This document shows positions 35,356 through 42,935 of a stretch of 54,625 nucleotides of DNA, in pieces. Origin of the DNA: an uncultured Lachnospiraceae bacterium. Its GTDB lineage: Bacteria; Bacillota; Clostridia; Lachnospirales; Lachnospiraceae. Below the pieces are notes generated by a model. That model did no database searches and was not told the origin of the DNA. It worked only from the letters and a program-made list of their open reading frames with translations. The stretch spans positions 1 through 54,625 of the forward strand of contig CAMEDC010000017.1 in the NCBI GenBank assembly GCA_945913255.1, read 5' to 3'. Each line of letters begins with the position of its first letter. Within the stretch, counting starts at the first letter, position 1. Made by a program: the position numbers and the translations under genes.

Positions 35356-36630
35356 TCACATTCCCGCGTCAAATGCACAATGCCTTTTTTCTATTTTTCT
35401 TTCCAGATAGCTATCGATGTCGAAATTGGTACTGTTGACCGGAACCTCTCCTCGCCTGAACACCCAGTTGGTTTCAACCGGCATATTCAGAATCTTTTTC
35501 AGAGGCACATCCGCCCTTCCTGCGACTGCCTGTGCCGTCTCCACGTCATTTCCGCCGAGATACACATAGGTGTCACAGTTTCCGATAATGGTTCTGCCAT
35601 CGTGGTCGATGCATTCTGTAAGCTGGGACTCCGCCTGTATCATGAGCATTGTAGATATATTCCGGGATCTGATGGAAGCTATCATTCTGGGGAAATCATC
35701 GATTTTACAGTTCGTGGCAAAATCATCCATAATAAATCTGACCGGGACGGGCAGTGTGTTCCCTTCGCATTCCTTGTCCGCAAAACGGCACAGTTCCGAC
35801 ATGGCTTGCGTGTAGAACAGATTTACCAGAAAATCCACGGATCTGTCCGTGTCGCTGCAAATCACGAAAACTGCAGTTTTTTCCGTTCCTATTTTTGAAA
35901 ACTCAATATCGTTCGAAGATGTCATCTCAAAAATCTCAGGGGTGCTAATCTGGCCGATTCTCGAGTTTGTTACCGACTGAATGGAACGGTAAGTTTTATC
36001 CGCAGCAACTCTGAACTTGTCATACTGTTTAACGGCATAACTTTTGGGGTTGACTTTTCTGAGAGAAGCAAAGGCCCGGTCTGTTTCCCCTTTCGTTCTC
36101 TCAGCGTCACCATCTAAATTGGTTCCGTCAAGAAGCTCAACGAGATTTTCAATGGTTCTCTCTTCAACAGGTGCACACTCCAGCAGGAATGCAAGACAGG
36201 CCTGCACCTGTACCTGTGCCATATTGTTCCAAATAGGATCCGAATCTCTTTTATCTGCCTGCATGATACTGTGTGCCAGTTTCATGGCATCCTGTGAGGT
36301 ACGCATATAGTAAAGCGGGTTATAGTGAGCGGAATCCGAGGGATCCGTAAAATCAAGGTGCACGATTCTGTAGCCTTTCTCCCGTAAATATTCTCCGTAT
36401 TTATGATACAGATTTCCTTTGGGGTCCGACACGATATAGCTACCTGTCGCCTGTAAAAGGTTAGGCGTTACGATGCTTCTGGTCTTCCCCGCCCCGGAGG
36501 TTCCGACTACCAGAACATTGTTATTTCTCTTTGTTTTGTAGCAATCCATATCGTAATAACAACCGTTTGCAACAATCAGTGCTCCCTCAGCAATTTCATT
36601 CATATCAAATGTATTCTTTGTATTAATCAT
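35356..36630 (-). CDS. Soluble VirD4/TraG-like ATPase
   Basis: 424 residues from the ATG at 36630 with GGAGAAAACATC upstream. P-loop GTSGAGKT at 43-50. The block VSDPKGNLYHKYGEYLREKGY matches VirD4/TraG coupling proteins. Walker B is FIMDDFATN near 299-307, and IRSRNISTMLMIQAESQL is near 320-337. It differs from conjugation coupling proteins in two ways: it lacks N-terminal membrane helices, and the usual Walker B Glu is Asp (MDD). No relaxase, mating-pair or other transfer gene is nearby. It lies 83 bases after a clpP-type gene on the same strand. The short direct repeat ACAAAACCGAAG lies in that gap. Confidence 0.85.
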   Translation of the reverse strand: MINTKNTFDMNEIAEGALIVANGCYYDMDCYKTKRNNNVLVVGTSGAGKTRSIVTPNLLQATGSYIVSDPKGNLYHKYGEYLREKGYRIVHLDFTDPSDSAHYNPLYYMRTSQDAMKLAHSIMQADKRDSDPIWNNMAQVQVQACLAFLLECAPVEERTIENLVELLDGTNLDGDAERTKGETDRAFASLRKVNPKSYAVKQYDKFRVAADKTYRSIQSVTNSRIGQISTPEIFEMTSSNDIEFSKIGTEKTAVFVICSDTDRSVDFLVNLFYTQAMSELCRFADKECEGNTLPVPVRFIMDDFATNCKIDDFPRMIASIRSRNISTMLMIQAESQLTECIDHDGRTIIGNCDTYVYLGGNDVETAQAVAGRADVPLKKILNMPVETNWVFRRGEVPVNSTNFDIDSYLERKIEKRHCAFDAGM

Positions 36631-36713
36631 GATGTTTTCTCCTTTTTCTTCTGAAATGATGATTAACCTTCGGTTTTGTGTCTTCGGTTTTGTGACCGTT
36701 TCATGACTCTCTC

Positions 36714-37304
36714 TCAAATTCTTGTCACCTTCGAGTCACATATTCCAAATGCGATTGCTGCCTCCGCATCCATGTAATTATCAAATGCGATTGCCTCCAT
36801 AATCTCTTCCATGCTTTTTCCTGTATGCTTTGACAGAATACTGCTGATGACATCACGGGTCTCGAGGATGGATTCCGATATATGCTTAATTGATGTTGCC
36901 GAACCACCCACACCATTGGAAAGCAGGGGTTCATGAATCATCACCTTGCTGTGTGGTAAGATGTATCTTCTTCCTTCCTGTCCACCGCAGAGAATAACCG
37001 CGGCCATACTTGCCGCCAGCCCCGCACAGACCATGTTTACTTCCAATGAAGTTCCTTGCAGGGCATCATAAATCAGCAAACCGGCATTCACCTCGCCGCC
37101 GGGACTGTTTATGTAAATCGTGATGGGTGCTTCGGACTCAGCCTCCAGAAATAGCAATTCTGCGATAAAAGTATCAGCAGTATCTGTATTTATCTCCCCT
37201 GTAAGAAAGATTTTTCTTTCCATCAGCAAATGCGTCACAAGACTTACTTCTCTCGTTCCGTTTGCGCCTTCTACTTCAATTGATGGAATCCATTGTATGC
37301 TCAT
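36714..37304 (-). CDS. ClpP-type serine peptidase paralogue
   Basis: 196 residues, normal ClpP length. The catalytic triad is intact: Ser99 in GLAASMA, His124 in VMIHEP, Asp175 in AFDNYM. The strand INSPGGEVNAGLLIYDAL is standard. The segment after the His (LLSNGVGGSATSIKHISESIL) differs from the GGxxGQ handle of housekeeping ClpP, and the N-terminal loop is unusual. It is therefore probably a second, specialised ClpP. The start has GGAGGG upstream. No ClpX/ClpC-type unfoldase gene is next to it; the adjacent ATPase is VirD4-like. Confidence 0.85.
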   Translation of the reverse strand: MSIQWIPSIEVEGANGTREVSLVTHLLMERKIFLTGEINTDTADTFIAELLFLEAESEAPITIYINSPGGEVNAGLLIYDALQGTSLEVNMVCAGLAASMAAVILCGGQEGRRYILPHSKVMIHEPLLSNGVGGSATSIKHISESILETRDVISSILSKHTGKSMEEIMEAIAFDNYMDAEAAIAFGICDSKVTRI

Positions 37305-37411
37305 ATTGTTCCCTCCGTTTATTTTTCTTTGTCCTGTTTCGTCTGTTTACACCTCTTTATTCTTAAATAAAATTATAAACCCTTAAATTTTCTTTTACTT
37401 ATTTCAAAATT

Positions 37412-39160
37412 TTATTTTTCTTCCCCGGACATTAATGTTTTCAGCACCTCTGTAAAATCCAGCTCCTCAGCAGGCTTACTGCCTTCACGTAATTCCAGCT
37501 TGTCTCTTTCCTTCTCCAGCATTTCAAAAATCCGCAGCGGTTCAGCCATCAGTTCTTCATAGGAATACTTCTTTCCATAGGAAGTTTTCAGAAATGCCAG
37601 AGCCACAATTTTTGCAAATTGAGGATTCTGCTTTAATCCTTCCCCCACATATTCAAAAATGTCATACGCATGATAGCCGTCCCAGGAATCAAAATACCAA
37701 TATTTGAAATGTGGGAAATGACCATTTAATGCTGTCAGAGTTATGATAATGTCATTCTTGAGTCGTTCCGATGCATACTCCAATGAATAACCATTTTTCT
37801 TCACGCCCAAATATACGATGTCAAAGTCATCCCTCGCATCTTCCCCCAGCATTTCCAAATCCGCCCCGTGTTTCAACGCAGTCCGGCATACATCCGGGTC
37901 ATTCTTTAATTCTTCTGAAGCATATTGAATCGCACTGCCGCACACCTTACACCATCGCATTATGTATGCCTTATCACCACGCAATCTGTCGGATACCCAG
38001 CTTAACTGATATTCGCTCATTTTGTTTGCGCCTCGCAAAAGTGCTTCTGCAAAATCCGTATCATCACTGAAATATTTATTTACATAACCAAAAACATGCG
38101 AATCCATTTTACACAAAGGAAGAACGAATTCTTTCTTCTGCTTTATCCTCTCAGACGCATACTCAAGGGAATCGGCACTCAATTGGCAAAATACCTCTAT
38201 CACTTCTTCCTCATCCCGCAGTCTCTCCGAGATGTATTTCAGAGGATTGGCATTACCTGTACTTTTACATACTTCTAACACAAATTTCTTCTCATCCCGC
38301 AACCACTCAGATACGTACTGAAACCCTTTTGCATTCCCTGTCCTTTTCATTACCTCCAACACAAATTCTTCATCATCCCGCAAGCGTTCCGAGACATACT
38401 GCAACCCTTTTGTATCCCCTGTGCTGATAAACACCTCTAAAGCAAATTCCTTATCATCACGCAGCCTTTCTGAAACATATCGCAGATAACCTGTATTCTT
38501 TCTGTTTTTTAATACCTCCATAACAAATTCTTCATCATCCCGCAGTCTCTCCGAGACATATTGAAATGCATTCCCATCGTCTATGCAAGCCGATAGCGCA
38601 ATGTCTCTGAAGTCACGCAGTCTTTCACTTGCGTACGGAAAATGATTTCCTGTCTGACAATATAGCCTTACCACATCCTCGTCATCCCGCAGGCGGTCCG
38701 AGACGAAATAAAATTTCAAGAAATTTTTGGCTTCTGTTTTTTGATAGACCTCCATCACAAATTTTTTATTGTCCCGTAATTTTTCTCCGACACATTCAAG
38801 CGCTGTAATTCCCGGGGTAGCTGCAGCAAGTGCCAATTGATAAGAGTTTTTGATTCTGTCAGATGCATATGAAAATGCGTGTTCCCCCAGCTTCATACAC
38901 GCCATCACAACATCCTCATCATCCTTCAACCGCTCTGATACATAATTCAAGAGTTCGCTTCCTTTCCATCGAAGATAATCATTACCTGCAATTCTTATAA
39001 CAAGCTCTTTATTATCTTTCATCGCTTCAGAAGCATATTGCATGAAGGAGACATCATACACACATGCTTCATAAACCAGTTCCGTATCCTCAGGGTGGGC
39101 AGCCATAGCTGTCCGATAATCTTTTCCAAATCCATACATTTCTACACGCTTTTGTTTCAT
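37412..39160 (-). CDS. DUF4116 repeat protein
   Basis: 582 residues made almost wholly of 25-27-residue helical repeats around the core YxSERLRDDEEFVLEV. About 17 copies are visible; residues 180-330 are the most regular (YVSERLRDDEEFVMEV, YVSERLRDDKEFALEV, YVSEWLRDEKKFVLEV). This is the DUF4116 pattern, thought to form a superhelix for protein binding. The high DNA similarity between neighbouring copies shows recent duplication. There is no signal peptide, membrane helix or catalytic domain. It precedes the clpP-type gene, separated by 107 bases. Confidence 0.82.
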   Translation of the reverse strand: MKQKRVEMYGFGKDYRTAMAAHPEDTELVYEACVYDVSFMQYASEAMKDNKELVIRIAGNDYLRWKGSELLNYVSERLKDDEDVVMACMKLGEHAFSYASDRIKNSYQLALAAATPGITALECVGEKLRDNKKFVMEVYQKTEAKNFLKFYFVSDRLRDDEDVVRLYCQTGNHFPYASERLRDFRDIALSACIDDGNAFQYVSERLRDDEEFVMEVLKNRKNTGYLRYVSERLRDDKEFALEVFISTGDTKGLQYVSERLRDDEEFVLEVMKRTGNAKGFQYVSEWLRDEKKFVLEVCKSTGNANPLKYISERLRDEEEVIEVFCQLSADSLEYASERIKQKKEFVLPLCKMDSHVFGYVNKYFSDDTDFAEALLRGANKMSEYQLSWVSDRLRGDKAYIMRWCKVCGSAIQYASEELKNDPDVCRTALKHGADLEMLGEDARDDFDIVYLGVKKNGYSLEYASERLKNDIIITLTALNGHFPHFKYWYFDSWDGYHAYDIFEYVGEGLKQNPQFAKIVALAFLKTSYGKKYSYEELMAEPLRIFEMLEKERDKLELREGSKPAEELDFTEVLKTLMSGEEK

Positions 39161-39184
39161 ATCCTTTTCCCTCCGTACTATTTA

Positions 39185-39880
39185 CTAAATACTAATTATC
39201 ACATCATGCCTTCTTTTCCATCTTTCCCAAACATCCCTTGTGCTTCTGATTTCATATTTATCCTCTCTCGGTTTGCCGTTGTTTTCTTCTGTTAGAAGTA
39301 TAGGGGGATTCAATTGTTTCTCCTGCATATTGGGTTTCATACAAGGCTTAACATCAGCTACAACCTTGTAAAGTTGATAATCCACCTGCTTTTCGCTATA
39401 TCTCTTCAGATAAGACTTCACCAGGTCTGTAAACTCCTCTGTCAAATAATCTTTACCGGTTTCCAGGCAAAGATAGGAATCCTCGTGTAAGAAGGTCAGC
39501 TTCTCACTCGGGTGTTCAAAGCGGTTTTTTACAATAAGTGGTATGGAATCCTCGTTCCGAATAGAATTGAGCAATCTGCTGCTGGCAAAAGAAAGATCAA
39601 TATAATACAAATCATATTTCTTTCCAAACGGTAATCTGAGCATTTCAACACTATGAAACATTTTCTGTAATTGCTCCACCTCTCCTACTAAAATTCCAAA
39701 ATATCCCAGATTCATTTCGCTCAAATTTATCTCTTTCAAGTTTGTCTCCCTCCTATTGATTTCTTTCCTGTTTGCCTCTTTCACTTCTGCCGCCCTCAGA
39801 TTTCTCTCATTCCGGTTCGCCTCTTTCACTTCTGCCGCCTTTTTGCTCATTTCTTTAGAATTTGTATTATTCAGATACAT
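39185..39880 (-). CDS. Hypothetical protein with pentapeptide-like N-terminus
   Basis: 231 residues from the ATG at 39880 with GGAGGGAA upstream. Residues about 15-58 read in steps of five (NRNER NLRAA EVKEA NRKEI NRRET NLKEI NLSEM NL), an Asn-led pentapeptide-like run. At DNA level a 24-base block recurs 45 bases apart (39771 and 39816), so the run grew by a 15-residue duplication. The rest (YFGILVGEVEQLQKMFHSVEML and following) is a mixed alpha/beta domain of unknown type, ending in a basic tail. It lies 24 bases upstream of the DUF4116 gene, so the two are likely co-transcribed. Confidence 0.7.
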   Translation of the reverse strand: MYLNNTNSKEMSKKAAEVKEANRNERNLRAAEVKEANRKEINRRETNLKEINLSEMNLGYFGILVGEVEQLQKMFHSVEMLRLPFGKKYDLYYIDLSFASSRLLNSIRNEDSIPLIVKNRFEHPSEKLTFLHEDSYLCLETGKDYLTEEFTDLVKSYLKRYSEKQVDYQLYKVVADVKPCMKPNMQEKQLNPPILLTEENNGKPREDKYEIRSTRDVWERWKRRHDVIISI

Positions 39881-40130
39881 TTTCCCTCCGATATGTTGCA
39901 CTTTCTGTTCTTATCCGGTTACATTCTTTTATTCGCGCAAACATCACGAAACCCTAAAAAAATTTCGCATCCCAATCTATATCTGATCAAAAATTGTCAT
40001 AATCCTCAAACTCATACCAAGAATAAAAAATAGAAATCTATTAATACGTCTTCTTTTCCGAATAAAAAAAGTGTGCTAGAATATCTATAGTCATATATTG
40101 ACTTACCCAAAACTCATATTATTCAATGAT

Positions 40131-40926
40131 AAGGAGGACTTACATGCTATACGAACGAGCAAAAAGAGAATATGAAGCAGTTTCAGAACAAATCAATTCA
40201 ATCAAATGTCAACTGGAAACATTTCCACCGGGTAAACTCATATGATGTAATCACAATACAAACACAAAATGGTATCATAAGAACCAAGAACAAAGAGTTT
40301 ATATTCCAAAATCAAATCGGCAACTGGCCGAACAACTAGCTCAAAAAAAATACTTATCATCTTTATTACAGGATTTGAAAAAAGAACAAAGAGCTTTATC
40401 TATGTAACTAAACCATCATACCAATATATTGCAATCTGATTCTCTTCTGGCAAAGCATCCGGAATATCAAGAATTACTCCCGCAAAATTATTTTTCATTA
40501 TCAAAAGATATAGCCGATTGGATGATAAGTCCGTATAATAAAAATACTTCCCATCCGGAAGCGCTAATTCACAAAGGAGTTACAGATACTTATTTCCGTT
40601 CAAAATCAGAAGTATTGATAGATATGGCTCTAAGAAAATATAGTATACCCTTTCGATATGAATGCGAATTAGTATTGAATGATTCCATCTTCTTTCCAGA
40701 CTTTACAATTCGTCATCCTCATACCGGCATGTACTTTTACTGGGAGCATTTCGGATTAATGGATAATCTTTCCTATACCGATAGAGCTGTTTCCAAATTA
40801 CGTCTTTATACATCAAACGGAATTATTCCGGGTATCAATTTGATCACATCCTACGAAACCAAAAACAACCCCTTGACAATGCAGACCATCGAGAAAATAA
40901 TTGAGTTCTATTTTTTGCAGAATTAA
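40131..40926 (+). pseudogene. Nuclease-like gene broken by two in-frame stops
   Basis: A perfect AAGGAGG (40131-40137) precedes ATG 40144. One frame runs from there to 40926, interrupted by TGA at 40243-40245 and TAA at 40405-40407. The three parts read as one protein of about 260 residues. The last part has RSKSEVLIDMALRKYSIPFRYE, FFPDFTIRHPHTG and YWEHFG, which fits a PD-(D/E)xK-type nuclease fold (Asp of PDF, Glu of WEHFG). The TGA could come from a 3-base insertion (ATGATG) and the TAA from a single change. The second stop makes recoding unlikely. The sequence is AT-rich. Confidence 0.7.
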
Positions 40927-40954
40927 CTCCTTGTACCGACTCGAACGTATTTGC

Positions 40955-41297
40955 TTTCATGGATTCCCTTTGCCGGGTAGTTGACGTTTTTCGTAGGTCT
41001 ATACAAGATTTCTTTCACAATGGATTCCCTTTTCCGGCCAGTTGACGTTTTTCGTAGGTCTATACAAGATTTCTTTCACAATGGATTCCCTTTTCCGGCC
41101 AGTTGACGTTTTTTGTAGGTCTATGCAGGATTTCTTCTTCAATAGATTCCTTTTTTCGGCCAGTTGCCGCTTTTCGTAGGTCTATACAGGATTTCTTTCA
41201 CAATGAATTCCCTTTTCCGGGCAGTTGACGTTTTTCGTAGGTCTATACAGGATTTCTTTCACAATGAATTCCCTTTTCCGGCCAGTTGACGCTTTTG
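40955..41297. repeat. Six tandem copies of a 61-bp unit
   Basis: The word TTGACG or a variant recurs at 40981, 41042, 41103, 41164, 41225 and 41286, an exact 61-bp period. Copies differ by a few bases; the fourth is the most diverged. The period is not a multiple of three, so it does not encode a repeat protein. Each unit contains CCGGCCAGTTGACG and TAGGTCTATACA. The array lies just after the broken nuclease gene. There are no variable spacers, so it is not CRISPR. Confidence 0.93.
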
Positions 41298-41495
41298 GGA
41301 AATCCATGTTCGTCGGATAGTTTCTCAAAAAAGTGGCTCATACAAGCACGCTTGCATCGAAACTTTAGCCATGCTGCATTCGTAATCCGCTTCGCAGCTT
41401 TCTCATGCATGGCTATCGCCGTATGTTGTACCATGAACAGTGGTTTTTTGGTAAACAAGCTTCCCTAAAGCCTTTTTCATGGTACAACGCATGGC
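41298..41495. repeat. Palindrome-rich intergenic block
   Basis: GTTGTACCATGAA (41425-41437) is the exact inverse of 41476-41488, with 38 bases between. AGCCATGC/GCATGGCT words occur around it. A 71-codon frame on the minus strand (41243-41458, TTG start, HFFEKLSDEHGFPKSVNW) runs into the 61-bp array. Its tail equals the array unit, suggesting the array grew from the end of this element. It is probably a dispersed non-coding element. It may also end spoIVB transcription. Confidence 0.5.
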
Positions 41496-42851
41496 TCAAT
41501 GCTCCAGCATATTCTCTATAAAAATCCCATATCCTCTGGTGGAATCCTGTACCAGCACATGGGTCACGGCACCAATGAATTTTCCGTTCTGTACAATAGG
41601 ACTGCCGCTCATTCCTTGGACAATCCCTCCGGTCAGCTGAAGAAGTTCCGGATCTGTCACGGTCAGCTCTATCCCTCGGTTTACATTATCGTGATCCAGA
41701 TGAACTGCCGTAATTTCCACATCATAATATCTTGCAGTATTATCCTGTACCGTGCACAGAATCTGTGCGGGTCCTTCCTCAATCTCCTGTTTCAGTCCTA
41801 TCGGCAGGGGCTCCCTGCATACCATACCCAGCGCCTTTTCGTTACATTCTCCGAAGATACCCCGGGCACTGTTGGCCGTGATTTCTCCCAGTATTCTGTC
41901 ATTGGAGTAGACAATCATACCTGTCATCTCTCCCGGTTTTCCAACGGTTCCCTTTTTGATATCCACGATATCTGTCTGGTAAAGTGTTCCGTTTTCCATG
42001 TGCATCAGGGTACTGGTATCCACATCATTGATTCCATGTCCCAGCGCACCGAAATGCCCGTCTGCATCAATATACGTCATTGTTCCCACTCCCTGGGCAT
42101 TATCTCTTACCCAGGCTCCGATTTTATATTTTCCGCTCGCATCCATAACGGGTTTTACGCAAAGCTCTGTAAGTGTTCCCTCTCTCTCCACGGTAAGAAC
42201 AATTTCCTGATTTCCGTTTTTCTCCACCCGCGCGATAAAATCATCCTTTCGTTCAATCGGCTCACCATTCATTTTCCTGATATAATCGCCGGATTTTAAG
42301 ATATTCCTGCTGGGAGAATAGGTTACTCCGTCAGCTCCTTTGAATTCTCCCGTTCCTACCACCAGGACGCCGTCCGTCTTTACATAGATACCGATGGGCA
42401 TACCGACAGGTATCAATTCTTGATCTTCAATCACCTGAATACCCACTTGTTTGATGGGAAGAAATCCGAATAGCTTTACCTGCATCTGATAACTGGAATC
42501 CAAAGCTGCCCGCATGGTAACCGTTCTGCTCAGGTCAATTTCCACGGCTCCTTCCGGAATATTACTGCTTCCCTGCTCGCTGACCCCCAGAATCTCAGCC
42601 TTTGCCGGAACACCAAGTTGAAAGGATTGTTCCTGCCCGGCACGCACATGAATAACAGACGGTATCCTGCTGTCAATTGCATAATACAGCACGCCGGCAA
42701 GCAGTGTACAGCTGACAGCAAGGGCCGCAAAAAGACATCCGCGGAATATTTTATATCGTCTTACCCTGCGTTTCCAGCACTGGAGTAGAACCACCATTTC
42801 CTCTCCTGCCTGCTCCTGTATCCTTTCTCCCCTGTCCTTTTTTTCTTTCAT
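41496..42851 (-). CDS. spoIVB: SpoIVB serine peptidase
   Basis: 451 residues, S55 family. It is secreted from the forespore into the space between the membranes and there starts SigK activation. One N-terminal membrane helix (about 38-60), a PDZ-like domain (about 175-250; NILKSGDYIRKMNGEPI), and the S55 peptidase domain with FGALGHGIND and QGMSGSPIVQNGKFIGAVTH. The catalytic Ser is in GMSGSP. It follows recN, with a terminator between them. In many relatives spo0A comes next; here repeats and accessory genes follow. Confidence 0.95.
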   Translation of the reverse strand: MKEKKDRGERIQEQAGEEMVVLLQCWKRRVRRYKIFRGCLFAALAVSCTLLAGVLYYAIDSRIPSVIHVRAGQEQSFQLGVPAKAEILGVSEQGSSNIPEGAVEIDLSRTVTMRAALDSSYQMQVKLFGFLPIKQVGIQVIEDQELIPVGMPIGIYVKTDGVLVVGTGEFKGADGVTYSPSRNILKSGDYIRKMNGEPIERKDDFIARVEKNGNQEIVLTVEREGTLTELCVKPVMDASGKYKIGAWVRDNAQGVGTMTYIDADGHFGALGHGINDVDTSTLMHMENGTLYQTDIVDIKKGTVGKPGEMTGMIVYSNDRILGEITANSARGIFGECNEKALGMVCREPLPIGLKQEIEEGPAQILCTVQDNTARYYDVEITAVHLDHDNVNRGIELTVTDPELLQLTGGIVQGMSGSPIVQNGKFIGAVTHVLVQDSTRGYGIFIENMLEH

Positions 42852-42878
42852 ACCCTCATACCTCTCTCGGATGAAACA

Positions 42879-42908
42879 ATAAAAGAAGACCCTTCAAAAG
42901 GGTCTTCC
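42879..42908 (-). terminator. Terminator after recN
   Basis: On the minus strand GGAAGACCCTT and AAGGGTCTTCTTTT form a stem of about 10 bp with a T run, between recN and spoIVB. Confidence 0.85.
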
Positions 42909-42935
42909 GGTTTCCCTGATAGTATGTGAGCATTT

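Noticed and set aside
35356..37304. Integrative conjugative element
   Set aside because: Only a VirD4-like ATPase is present. No relaxase, VirB4/VirB6-like protein, integrase or att repeats are seen in the window.
40243..40245. TGA read as selenocysteine in the nuclease-like gene
   Set aside because: A second stop (TAA) follows in the same frame, no SECIS-like hairpin is evident right after the TGA, and the position is not a known redox site.
40955..41297. CRISPR array
   Set aside because: The whole 61-bp period is conserved; there are no unique spacers and no cas genes.
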